Source: Ryuthela nishihirai
Lineage: Eukaryota; Arthropoda; Arachnida; Araneae; Heptathelidae
NCBI GenBank assembly: GCA_038380435.1
Contig: JAWZYU010000005.1
Location: 33,626,001 to 33,690,000 of the forward strand
DNA: 64,000 nucleotides
Direction of reading: 5' to 3'
Positions 12,270 through 22,945 of the stretch are shown here, piece by piece (position 1 is the first letter of the stretch; each line of letters begins with the position of its first letter). A program made the position numbers and the translations under genes. The notes under the pieces were generated by a model that was not told the origin of the DNA, searched no databases, and saw only the letters and a list, made by a program, of their open reading frames with translations.

Positions 12270-14745
12270 GGTCAGGCAATTTTTCCCTACTCTCCAGCAT
12301 TTTGGCATGTATATTTCAATTTTGCCAACTAGCCATAATTTTGCAGAAATAATCCCAATTCCCAATATTTTTGAATATCATCTGAATCGTAGCAAGTCAG
12401 TGCGAATTTTTCCAACTTTTCTTGATTTGGCCAACTCTACTTAATTTCACTAAACCAGTCCCAATCTTTACATCTCTTGTAAATTTCCCAAGTCACTTGA
12501 AATATTTCAAACTCTCCAAGATTTTGCCAAATTGTCTCGATTTGGCCAACTCACTTCAATTTTACAAAACTAATCCAAATTTTTACAACTCCCCTGTATT
12601 TTACCAAGTGGATTCGAATTTTGCGAACTACCCTAGATTTGCACACTCCCCAAGATTTTAACAAGAGTTCTCGATTTTGCAACGATTTTGCCACCTCTCC
12701 TTAATTTCACAAAAAAAATTAATTTCTACATCTCTCCTGAATCTGCCAAGTCAATGCAAATTTTTCAAACTCACCAAAACTTTGCCAAGTCGTCTCGATT
12801 TTGTCAACTGTCCTTAATTTCACAAACCCAATCCCAATAATCAGAACTCGCCCGTATTTTACCAAGTGCATTCGAATTTTTCCAACAGCCCTAGATTTTG
12901 CTAAGTTTCCTCGATTTGTCCAACACTCCTTAATTTCAGAAAACTAATCCTAATTTTTACAACTCGCATATATTTTGCCAAGTGGATTCGAATTTTGCCA
13001 ACTACCCTAGACTTGGCCAAGTAGCCTCGATTTTGCCAACTCGCCGTGATTTTACAGAAAAAAATCTCAATTTTTACACCTTCCTTGAATTTGCCAAGTC
13101 ATTTCGAAATTTATCAACTCTCCTTAATTGCACATGGCACAATTTTCACAACTCCTTTGTACTTTATCAAGTGGCTTCGAATTTTGCCAACTCCCCTAGA
13201 TTTTGCCAAGGTTCTCGATTTTTCCAACTCCATAATTTCACAAAACCAATCCCATTTTTTACAACTCACCTGTAATCTACCACGTGGTTTCCAATTTTGC
13301 CAACTCCCCTATATTTTGCAAAGTTGCCTCGATTTTACCACCTCTCCTTAATTTTGCAAAAACAATCCCAATTTTTACATCTCTTCTAAATTTGCCAAGT
13401 CACTTCAAATTTTTAAAATTCCCCAAAATTTTGCCAAGTACTATCGATTTTGTCAACTCCCCCTAATTTCACAAAAACAATCCAAATTTCACCAACTCGC
13501 CACAACTTTACAGAAAAAATCCCAATTTTTACATCTCACCTGATTTTTGCAAAGTCATTTTGAATTTTGCCAACTCTTCTAGATTTTGCGAAGTTGCCTC
13601 GATTTTGCTAACACGCCATAATTTTACAGAAAAAAGATTCCAATTTTTACATCTCACCTGAATTTTGCCAACTCTCCACGATTTTGTCAAATCACTCCGA
13701 ATTTTGCCAACTCCCCAAGATTTTGCCAAATCACTCCGAATTTTGCCACTGCCCCTAGATTTTGCCAAGTTTCCACAATTTCGCCAGATCGCCATAATTT
13801 TACAGAAAAAACCCAATTTTTACCTCTTACCTGATTTTTGCAAAGTCACTCAGAATTTGGCCAACTCCCGAAGATTTGCCAACTTTCCTAGATTTTGCCA
13901 ACTCGCCATAATTTTACAAAAAAAAAAATCCCAAGTTTTACATCTCACCTGAATTTTGCCAACTTCCCATGATTCGGCAAAGTCACTCCGAATTTTGTCA
14001 ACTCCCCAAGATTTTACTGTCATTCCGAATTTGCCAACTCCCCAAGATTTTACCAAGTTGTTCCGATTTTGCCAACTCCCCAAGATTTTACCAAGTTGTT
14101 CCGATTTTGCCAACTCATCTGTATTTTACTAAGTAGCTTCGATTTTTACCAACTGCTCTAGGTTTTGCCATCTCCATTTTCCCAACTGCCCTAGATTTGC
14201 CATGTTGCTTGGATTTTGACAATTACCTTTGCCATATTGTATAGATTTTTCTGATTCCCCTTAATTTTGTGGGGCGGGGGTGGCTCAGTCGGTAGTGCAC
14301 CAGGCTCGTAATCTGTAGTTCCCAGGTTCGAGTCCCAGCTGGGTGAGCGTTGAGATTTATCTCCGCAAAAATTCCCCGCCCTGCCCATGGTCAGTAGGGG
14401 ACACCAATGGGTTTGGAAAGGCCGCCGTCTGTCGGATGGGACGTTAAGCCGTGGCCCCGTGTGCGGGAGAGCCATACCCTGTGCATGTTAAAGAACACGC
14501 TGGATGGCCTTGACGGGAGGCTACCATCTGTCTCCCAACAGCTGTTCCAGTGGGTCCCCTCCCCCAGCCTTCTCTGAGCCTTCGAAGTCCATGTGACCTG
14601 GCCATTTAGCCCATGGTGTTCAAAAAAGTGCCGCTCAGAGGTAAAACAACCCAATCCCTTAATTTTGCAAAAAAAATTACAAATTTTAACAACTCACTTA
14701 GATTTTACGAAGCCGCTTCGATTTTTGCCAACTCCTAGTTACTTT
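12270..14745 (+). repeat. Diverged minisatellite, about 20-bp unit in 38-40-bp dimers
   Basis: About 2.1 kb (excluding the SINE) of degenerate tandem sequence built on ATTTTGCCAA followed by about 10 variable bases such as CTCCCCAAG or TCACTCCGAA. The clearest local period is 38 bp: CCCAAGATTTTACCAAGTTG begins at 14041 and again at 14079. Longer units carrying ATAATTTTACAGAAAAAATC recur roughly every 150-250 bp. Stretches of both strands are open because the unit contains few stops; the translations (LPTPLDFAKS-like) are an artefact of the repeat and are not proteins. Confidence 0.85.
14258..14667 (+). mobile_element. SINE B, intact, with 12-bp target-site duplication
   Basis: Body 14270-14655 flanked by CCCTTAATTTTG at 14258-14269 and 14656-14667. 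The tRNA-like head has A box TGGCTCAGTCGGTAG and B box GGTTCGAGTCCC; the anticodon-loop position reads CTCGTAA, compatible with a tRNA-Thr(CGU) origin. The body ends GAGGTAAAACAACCCAAT. It splits the minisatellite, whose units continue on both sides. Confidence 0.95.
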
Positions 14746-14944
14746 GGTGAGGAGCCTCCCACCTATCCCCCCCATAACTACGCCCCTGACTTTGACACAC
14801 TCGCATAAGCTTTTATTCCCATGAATCAGTACAGTAAAAGCCAAGATATTTAAGTTTTCAATTACTTGAAATAACGCTACTTTTTTTATTGGTTAAACTC
14901 ATGGAGGTAGGAAGAGGGGGAGGCGCCCTATCGCTTGAAAACTG

Positions 14945-14990
14945 TAACCGAACGTCGCCATATTGCGCCTACTAGTAAGCGTGTATCACT
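14945..14990 (+). promoter_or_regulatory. Possible promoter/5' exon with YY1-like site and splice donor
   Basis: AACGTCGCCATATTGCGCC is unusually CpG-rich for this window and contains a near match to the YY1/Pho site (GCCATNTTG). A good splice donor, GTAAGCGTG, starts at 14975. This could be the start of a non-coding first exon of the p66 gene, but no cap-site evidence exists and spacing alone cannot prove it. Confidence 0.15.
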
Positions 14991-15020
14991 ATGCTAACGA
15001 ACGACAGATATGTTTAAAAA

Positions 15021-15098
15021 ATGGGTACGCGCGTAGTATATGGATGCCTCATTAAGCCTGCGAAAATGATCAAAGGGATGACATTTTATAGATATTAA
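15021..15098 (+). pseudogene. Short THAP-domain-like fragment (tentative)
   Basis: A 25-residue reading starting at ATG 15021 contains VVYGC, then KPAKMIKGMTFYRY, similar to the start of THAP zinc fingers (C-x-V-x-G-C ... K-x-[IL]-[ST]-F-[HY]-[RK]-FP). The first cysteine would be an arginine (CGC for TGC) and the FP is replaced by a stop. It could be a dead P-element/THAP remnant or coincidence. Confidence 0.2.
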
Positions 15099-16935
15099 GT
15101 AATGCTAAAGTTTTGCTTTGTAAATTAAAAACGTTTTTGTTGTTTCAACTATTTATGAGAGTAGCATAGTTAGGACTTGTGGAAGGGGGTAGGGGGATGA
15201 GGAATAGCGAAACCTTGCGGAAGGGGGTTGCGAAAATTTCCCAGTTTTTAAATGTAAACCGATTAAATAAAGGTTTATTATAAATTCAGAAAAAGAAATA
15301 ATAAATCAAAAATGGGAGAGAACGTAATACCCAAATTATTAATTTCCTATGCTTTTGATGTACCTTACCAAAACGCTACAGTGTTTCCCTGTTTTGTCAG
15401 TGAGTACCTAATTTGGAAGCTCTATAACTTGTAAAATATGCATTTAATGGAAAAGTGTGACTGAAGATAAATTAAAGGTCATAATCAAATCTATTTAAAT
15501 ATCCACTTTTGATTAAAGAATGATACAACTTTGAAATGTTATGTGGGTAGGGGTGGATTTCACATATTCTATATCAGGCACACGTTATTTCTTTGGTGTA
15601 TTTGTTACCAATTTTAAATTAGTTTTACATAATCAAGCTTATATAAAAGAGTCATTTGATATATTCCAACAATTTGTATTTTGAACATTCTCCTGGGGAG
15701 AATTTCCTTCCCAAAGTTCCGCGGAATTAGGACCAGAAAAGAATCGAGAAAAAAAAGAGAAAAAACAATCGGAAACAAAATTACTTCCAATGGTATTAAC
15801 CATATTTTTTGTTGTTTTAAGCATTGAGGTAATTTTAAGCAATGAGGTGGTTTTAAGCCCATAGCAAGAACTTGCGTTTGGTCATTGGAAGCTTAGGTTT
15901 TCAACCTAATTATTTCAGCTGATAAAGAGCTAGTAAGAATGATTTTGCCTATGATCTGTTCTTGATTAGTTCCGTAAATGAATAAGTAAGCGAAATTTAT
16001 AGACTAAACTAAGTTTTAAGGAAATGTTTAACGTCTGCAGTGTTTAATTTTGGATTTCTGATTGGAAGGAAACCAATCTTCAGCATTATCTCTGATTTTT
16101 GATAAAAGGAGTTCGTATTATTAAACGAATTCTTATAATACGAATGAGGAAGAAATTGTCGACTGCTTATTTTAATCAATTGCTATTGAAATTCTAGGCT
16201 TTCGATTTGAATGAGATCAAATTTCCACTGTGACCTTACTAATACACCCTTAGTACTAATTAATAGCTTCTAAAGTTTTATAGAAATGTAGAGTGCCACT
16301 GATCAAATTAGAGTCTCCAAATTAAGGGAAGATTTTCGGCGACATTTGAAAATTCAATTTCAATGATTGGCCAAACATACCTAGACGTTTGGTTACCCTA
16401 GTAGTAGTAGTAGTAAAACATTATCTTCCTTCTTCTGGACCACTTTGTAAGAAGGACCTTGGCCCCTCTATCATCTGGTCCATAAGCAAATTCAATTTTG
16501 GGAGCTGAATTCAACTAATGGTTAGGACCAGCACAATGAAATGCCACCGACCCTACATGTCGGCGAGCAGGCATGCAGCCGCAGGTCGCCTGGTGAATGA
16601 AGCGGTTCAAAAAAAAAACAGTGCAGATGTATCAGTGCCATGTCGTATGTGGGGGAGAGAAGTTGGGGGAGGGTGTATTAGCTTAAAAGTTTTTCCGGGA
16701 CATGTGGTTGAGTTTTGCAGTGATTTGTGGCCTGTGTTGGCTAGTGGGTGGCAAAGCTGTTAACGTTTGCTAAGGTCAATAGTTAAAAAGCTGGATTTCG
16801 ACCCATCTAAAGAAGGGGCGTTCTGAGCGCAAAAGTGTATTTGGTTACCCCAGTTTGAGAATTTGACAACTTGGAAACAACGATTTTCATTATAAAATTT
16901 TATCTTTAATTTTCCACGTACACGGATTAAAAAAA

Positions 16936-17085
16936 TAAAATAAATAAATACCCCCTCAAGCAGCTACTTGCCACAGAGGTCTGACAGGAGCCTGTCAGTT
17001 TATATGCCAGAGTAGAAGATCTGAGAGGATGGCAGGACCTCAGCAGAAAAACGACACATACATCCATGCCTTACCCGGCCGGGGC
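16936..17085 (-). mobile_element. SINE A, head-truncated
   Basis: Reverse-strand (AAATAAATA)n tail, CCCCCTCAAGCAGCTACTTG, TCTGACAGGAGCCTGTCAG, and GGATGGCAGGACCTCAGCAG in the family order. It ends in CATGCCTTACCCGGCCGGGG, inside the tRNA-like head; the A box is absent. Confidence 0.85.
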
Positions 17086-17776
17086 TCACGGACCGAAATT
17101 TTTGTAACAGTGTTGTAACTACTTTTCCATTAGCATACAATCTGCTCATGTGTACAATTAATTTAATATTTAAAAATATCTAAAACAAATTTTTGGGACA
17201 CTTCCGGGTACATTTGTTCGTCGGAGACAAATGTTTTTTTTATAGAGAGACAGTCCCGGAAAACTGGATACTCTAGATCAAACCGCTACATAACATCACA
17301 TTTGTATAAGAGGGCCCTTCAAGTAAAATAAGTTTAAAACTTCAAATGCTACATTATTTTTAATAACAAATCATGTGCAAAGACAAAAAAGATAAAAATA
17401 AGCAAATGACAATTTCCATTATTTGATCTATTTTGAAATATTCATAGACTAAATGGATTTTGTTATATTTTATTTTTGTAGGCGATATGAAAACTAGGAA
17501 AAATTGCAAAATTTCGTTTCATGCGTTTAAATTTTATTAGCTGTCAGATAAATTTCATTTAATTTTCAATTCTCTTATTTATGCAATAAAGTAAGTTGTA
17601 CACATAATATTCTTCACAAAAATTTTTAAACTTTCAATCTGAACTCTGAAATAAAACAAGATACCGTTTACTTATTTGGTATTATTGATATTATGGGTCT
17701 TGAACGGACCACAATCGAGATAAACTTTAATCGTACGTTTCATAAGGAACTTATCTGTTTACTAAATTTTTTGCAG

Positions 17777-17849
17777 GGCCCGTGTGATCCTTAATGAAAA
17801 CCCCGTATTTTCATTTTCGTTGTTGTAGTTAGGATGCGCCATGTTTGAG
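17777..17849 (+). CDS. Candidate start exon of the p66 gene (MFE)
   Basis: A 73-nt segment bounded by an acceptor (ACTAAATTTTTTGCAG ending at 17776) and a strong donor GTAAGT at 17850. ATG at 17841 gives M-F-E in phase 0 after an upstream in-frame stop at 17826. Phase 0 fits the acceptor at 38693, giving MFE joined to VANSTLDEKQEKMDTEVE. A short overlapping upstream ATG (17834) encodes only four codons. The match is based on splice signals and phase only, over a 20.8-kb intron; the alternative is that translation begins at the methionine encoded at 38730. Confidence 0.3.
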
Positions 17850-20360
17850 GTAAGTGTGAACGAAAATTTGTGATGTTTTGTAGAAGCTTGACTTTTATGT
17901 TTACGCAAGGTATTTTTTTTAATTTTTAATGGAAGAGGGTATTAGAACTTATAATAGATATACTCCATAAATGAGAAATTTAGCTAGGAACGGGACATAT
18001 TTTCATTGTGGATACAAAATTGAATTTATAAGATGATTCCATATGTAAGCTATTATCCGGAAAGAAGGCGTGGTGTTAGTGTTTAAGGTTTTGCCATAGC
18101 CAATGGGAATCTTCGTATAAGCGTCTGCGAATCACAATGCTTGTGTACATCCACGGATGGAACTATGGATACCTACTGCTTTTCGCATTTTAGGTAGGAA
18201 AGTTTTTGTATTAATTATTTTTAAATTTGTACTACACAAAGTAAAGTTTTTGTTTACATAATGATAATAGGGAAAACATATTTGTTTAATTTTTTGCAAA
18301 ATGTTTAGCACGTGGCGCTCTTCTTTACAAGGACATCGAGTTGTAATGCATTGTCCGATTTAAAATGAAATGCATTTATCAGATATATTTATTTAGAATG
18401 TGATTTCACAATAATTATGAAAAATGATTCATTAAAATGAGTAATTTTCCGAAATTTGAGTTTCCTAGGAACTGTTTTGTGTGATATAAGTAGGAAAAGT
18501 AGCTAATATTGCGCCAATATTTATAGATGCTCGGTGACAAAGAAAAAATCTTGGATGGATGCGTGCGCCAAGTTTTCGAAACAAAAAATTACCAGTATTA
18601 TTTTGCAGTATCTTATATGGATAAACCTTGGGTTACTTGTGTCCAAAAAACCAAGCTGTGTAATCATTAAGCTATTTTTTCGCTGAAGGTCGCATCATTT
18701 GCATTTACTGAGTTTAAGGCTTTTTCTGCTAGCATAAATTGTTGCCCCTCAGTTTCACAGGACAAAGTAATCGTAGATATTCCATTTACTGTTTTTAAAA
18801 ACCATTTATCATGTAAATATAAGTGATGCTATTTCATGTTATTAGCATATAAAAAATATTTTGATATTTGGAGGAAAAACTTTGAAAACTGCAAGTCAAC
18901 TCAAAACAAAAGATTAGTTTGCTAAAAATAACCTAATATTTTGATGTGTGGTGAAAAATATTAGGCAAAACAAAAGATTACACATTTTCTTTATTAGCCA
19001 ATTATTCTTTTTTCTATGTTAGATTTTATAGTGCATTAGTGGGTTACAATGAAGTTTATAGATTTTGATTTGCTAAAATTATTTAGTTAGAAATATTAAG
19101 TTTGCAAAAAAATAAAAGCCGTAAATTACATGCAGGGCAGGAATAAAATTTGTTGATCTCTTGTAACTTAGAAAGTTAAATTTTTCATTGTAGTCTGATG
19201 GTTTTGTTCATTTCTCTTTCAATTGTCATGAAAATACAGCAGCCAATATTTAAAGAAAAATACTTATAAAGTGAAATAGCATTCATAGCAAGCATTTGGT
19301 GATTATTGTTCAGTACCACTCAGTTGTCTAATGATCATTCTAAGATAATTGCTGTTTCCTTTTTTTCCCCTGAACTTGTTCCAAAAACAAAACTCTAAGA
19401 AGTTTTAATAGTTTTGAAAAAATGAGTTGGAAAAATTGATTTTCCTGACGGATTCAAACCCAAATCTCCCAATCCCAGTCAAGGACAACCAATTTTTTTT
19501 TCAACTCATTTTTTCTAGTGTTCCTTGTCTATAGGAATTTTCCTGTGGTAATTTATTACTGAATAGTTTTATTTTGCTTCATTCTTGAATATTTAAGTTT
19601 TTTTCATTCACTTTGAAATTTTAATTTTTTGCTTTTGAATTCCTTTTAGTGAAATGCAAATATCTCATTTAACCCTAATTTATTATGTTGAAATATGTAA
19701 TAACATATAATTAATCCATTATAGGCAGTAAGAAAAACAGGGAATAAAAAAAAAAAGCATAATTAAAAGGACCTTCTTGCGTAGAAATTAATTAAAAATT
19801 TCCTTTAATGAAATGTAAAGTTTTAATTTGCATTAAAATTTGTTTCACAAAAATGCATTTTGCAGTCCTTGGGTAACATTTTTTTATGCAACATAAAATG
19901 GCATTTTTCGATCATTCTAAGAAGACCCTTATCCAAACAGTTTCTAGAAAAAAGATTTTTTTTTTGTTGCCATGGTAAAAATAACTTCTATTTACATCAA
20001 ATGCAATGTACCATTACAATGATAATAATAATTTGCATTTTAAACAAATAAAGCATAGCAAATCCACAATCCCTCTCCCTCCCCCTCCCCCCAAAAAATA
20101 AATAAAAACTATCACTAAACAACTAACTACTAAGGGAAAAAATTCCCATAAATCAATAAAAACAACACACATTAGTAAAACACAATTGCTTTCCCACATA
20201 CTACAAACCATTTCCACCCCACCCCCCTCTTTTTCCGTTGATCAAAACACTATAATTATCCCACAAAACTAAATTATTTAAGGGTAATATCTCCTTGAGA
20301 GAATTCAAAATATCCTGAAGTCTGTAAAACCTATCTCCTCGTTCTCATCAGTGCTCTCTC
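17850..20360. other. Intron-like unique sequence
   Basis: AT-rich with no coding signal. At 19418-19522 AAATGAGTTGGAAAAATTGA and its approximate reverse complement enclose a tRNA-like fragment (GGATTCAAACCCAAATCTCC), followed at 19545 by TTTTCCTGTGGTAATTTATT, the terminal sequence of the foldback family at 30981. This is a diverged copy of that repeat. Confidence 0.4.
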
Positions 20361-20676
20361 TCTGTGTTGGGCAAAATTCTCCGCCCTGCCCACGGTCAGT
20401 AGGGGACACCAATGGGCTTGGAAAGGCTGTCGTCCGTCGGATGGGACGTTAAGCCGTGGCCCCATGTGTGGGAGAGCCATACCCTGTGCACATTAAAGAA
20501 CACGCTGAATGGCCTTGATGGGAGACTACCATCTGTCTCCCAACAGCTGTTCCAGTGGATCCCCTCCCCCAACCTTCTCTGAGCCTTCGGGGTCCATGTG
20601 ACCTGGCCATTTAGCCCATGGTGTGCAAAAAAGTGCCGCTCAGAGGTAAAACAACCCAACCCAATTCTGTGTTGGG
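20361..20676 (+). mobile_element. SINE B, 5'-truncated, 11-bp target-site duplication
   Basis: Body 20372-20665 starts at CAAAATTCTCCGCCCTGCCC, lacking the tRNA-like head, and ends AACAACCCAACCCAAT. It is flanked by TCTGTGTTGGG at 20361-20371 and 20666-20676. Truncation from the 5' side with an intact duplication is the signature of LINE-driven target-primed integration. Confidence 0.9.
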
Positions 20677-21009
20677 GGGAGGGGGGTAATAGCAACAGAT
20701 GACATTCAATTTTTGTTTTAAATTTAGCTGTAAGAAATCTTTCATGCAGTCATCCTAGAACAGGAACACTAGTATGTCTGCTGAGAAGCAAACATACACC
20801 TTGGAGAAACTTTTTATCTTCCCTCGCTGAAAAGAGAAATTTAAGATTATTTTTAAGAATCTGACTTTTATCTGTCTATTTGGTCTGTTGCAAGCCGAGG
20901 CACATGAAAAATTAAAAACTATTAACCTAAATAAACAATAGTTACAAACTAAAAGAAAATATACTAACACGATAGCTTGTGATTCATGCAACTTCATCAT
21001 ACACAAGGG

Positions 21010-21885
21010 TTGGATACAGCTGTTAATATCCTCAGTGAAACTCGGAGATAGTCCAAATGGTGATGCAGCAACTTTCTGTGCATAAATTCAGCCAGATAGC
21101 TGCCAAACATAACATCATCTACACTGCTTCTCATCATCTCATATTCTAGCTATGCTGTCGCATGTCTTCCACAGTGTTAGTGTAGAGTCCCTATCTCATA
21201 GTCAACAAATGAAACAGAATGTTTGACTGTGAGGTGGATGAAACCCTCCTCATTCATATAGCCATATGATTGCCAGCGATCTAAATAAATGGTGGGCCTA
21301 TATAAAATATTCTAGATAACAGCAAGCAAGGATTTGGTAGAGGGGTCAGGAACAAGAAAGCACTTATCAGAGCCCCTTCCACCCAAGTGAACACCCAGCG
21401 ACCTTCATTTACTGGTGCCATCAATTTCAACAATGATATTGGGCTTACCAATCGGCCATGACCTGGCAACTACATCCATTGCCACCTCTCGACAGAAACA
21501 GTACCAATCAGATATTGTGTGCCTAGATCATATTCTGAGTTTATTTGAGCAGTCCTTTGTAGATATTTAAAGGCCCACATGTGAATCAATTTAACTATCT
21601 GCTCCAGTGACACATAGGACTTTTTGAACCACTAGCCCTTCCTAAAATTCCTTTAAGTATTGTGTTGAACTTTGCCATTCTCCTTTCAAAACCACCTTTA
21701 GCCATCATTGGTTGTATCAGTTGGGGCCTTGCAACACTTGTACCTGCTGCTAGTGATTCCAGTCCTTGCAAATGTTTAAACTTTCTGAAAGGAGGCTTCT
21801 CAAACAGCAAGATATAATCCCATAAGATCATTCGAGGTTCATCTACTACTGCACCAGTACCACTACAACTGGCCGCTGATGGCAT
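21010..21885 (-). pseudogene. Merlin-type (IS1016/ISXO2-like) transposase remnant
   Basis: On the minus strand, 21885-21595 gives an N-terminal part, then 21600-21500 an IHMWAFKYLQRTAQINSEYD stretch like the HTH region of Merlin transposases. The catalytic half follows across frameshifts: PNIIVEIDGT (first Asp, about 21450), GRWVFTWVEG and KCFLVPDP (about 21350), then IYLDRWQSYGYMNEEGFIHL and VKHSVSFVDY (21290-21190), matching the SD-W-x-Y / VNHS-x-x-FVD blocks of the family. Frame changes and a stop after GTLH show it is dead. No terminal repeats were identified. Confidence 0.6.
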
Positions 21886-22549
21886 TTACTAAAACCACCA
21901 CAAACTCCATATTTATAATGAAACCACTGCAACCTATATTCAAATTACTCACTTCACAAAAAAACCACAAACCAATATGATGTAAAATTCTCATTCTCAC
22001 CACATAATAATTATTTTACAAAACTCGAAAACAGTTTAAAAAAAAAACTATCTTCCACTCACCATACACAAATACTGATATTTCTGTGAAAAAAAAAAAA
22101 GCCTCACCTAAATTGCTCTTTAATCTTCTTGTCTCCATTATGAACCATTTTTCTCCACCATTAACCCTTCTCGGGTCAAGAATGTTATAATAGACATTTT
22201 TTGTACAACCCACGAAACTTCTATTTAAAAAAAAATTGGCATTTGAAATTTTTTTTACACATATCATTTAAAAATAAGTAATTCAAGCTTGAAAAATAAT
22301 TTTTCCTTTTGATCCATATTTTATTAAATTACAATATAAATAATTCAATAAAGCCATCTGATTGCTATATTTATTTTGCACTTACAGTATTGCCAATTTG
22401 TTTGTTAATGTACTCTGTATTGAAGCAATCGCCTGATTTAAGCTCACAAGTTCGATTTGAATTATTATCAACATATTTTTCCTTAAATTTTCGAAAATCT
22501 GCTAAAAATTAACAAAAAATAAATAAATATTTTGCGGAAAAAATTTTCG

Positions 22550-22608
22550 CTGATGTATGGGACTTGAATCCGCATCTCTCCAGAAACATGCCAGAGTATT
22601 CTACCATT
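22550..22608 (-). repeat. tRNA-like module (SINE C type)
   Basis: Reverse strand: TAGAATACTCTGGCATGTTT then GGATTCAAGTCCCATACATC, an A-box-distal tRNA half with a B-box-like GGATTCAAGTCCC. Recurs at 22887, 57385, 57725, 57870, 60805 and, weakly, 31530 and 61250. Confidence 0.6.
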
Positions 22609-22713
22609 GTCTTTTTTCTTAAGACTAAACTCTTCATTGAAATTTTTGGGCCAACGCCATCTATGATCTCGGGTAACAACTGTTACTTTTTATATTGCAC
22701 TAAGATGGAAATA

Positions 22714-22817
22714 AATAAAGTCGCATCATGCTATTTAGCATAATTAATGTTTTAAATGTGGATTGTCATCTATGTTTAAATCATTAATAGGACTAAATAG
22801 CGTGATGTGACTTTATT
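22714..22817. repeat. Small palindromic MITE-like insert
   Basis: AATAAAGTCGCATCATGCTA at 22714 is mirrored by TAGCGTGATGTGACTTTATT ending 22817; arms of about 35 bp continue inward to TTAATG/CATTAA with a few mismatches. It is nested in the TTAA element between its two tRNA-like modules. Confidence 0.7.
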
Positions 22818-22886
22818 CACAGTGTTACTAGCTGACTTTGACATTGGTAAATCAATAAATATTTTGCGGAAAAAAATTTCAACAAC

Positions 22887-22945
22887 ATATGGGACTTGAA
22901 CCTGCATTTCTCCAGAAACATGCCAGAGTATTCTACCATTGAGTT
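22887..22945 (-). repeat. tRNA-like module, second copy
   Basis: Nearly the same as 22550-22608, preceded by the same AATAAATATTTTGCGGAAAA leader, so a segment of about 90 bp including this leader is directly duplicated about 335 bp apart within the element. Confidence 0.6.

Larger units (their letters stand above)
14746..16930. other. Mostly unique sequence; no firm gene
   Basis: Contains CpG-bearing sequence near 14945-15060, a THAP-like fragment at 15021 (separate entry), (GTA)5 at 16399-16414 and a higher-GC patch at 16540-16760 with no recognised product. The open stretch at 16518-16763 resembles no family I know. Confidence 0.35.

Noticed and set aside
13529..14113. Open frames in the minisatellite with repeated KSWGVGKIRSDLAKS-like peptides
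   Set aside because: They are translations of the ATTTTGCCAA repeat in both strands, with no start context and no family resemblance.
14191..14654. Open frames of about 90 codons on the minus strand within SINE B, recurring at 20396-20695 and 41709-42097
   Set aside because: The same translated SINE sequence appears in every copy; it is a Pol III-type repeat and not a gene.
16518..16763. Possible small protein in a GC-richer patch
   Set aside because: No motif, and a poly-A run encodes part of it; no splice or promoter support.
18538..18700. Extra p66 exon
   Set aside because: No acceptor-donor pair with an open frame and p66 similarity could be found here or in 52181-64000.
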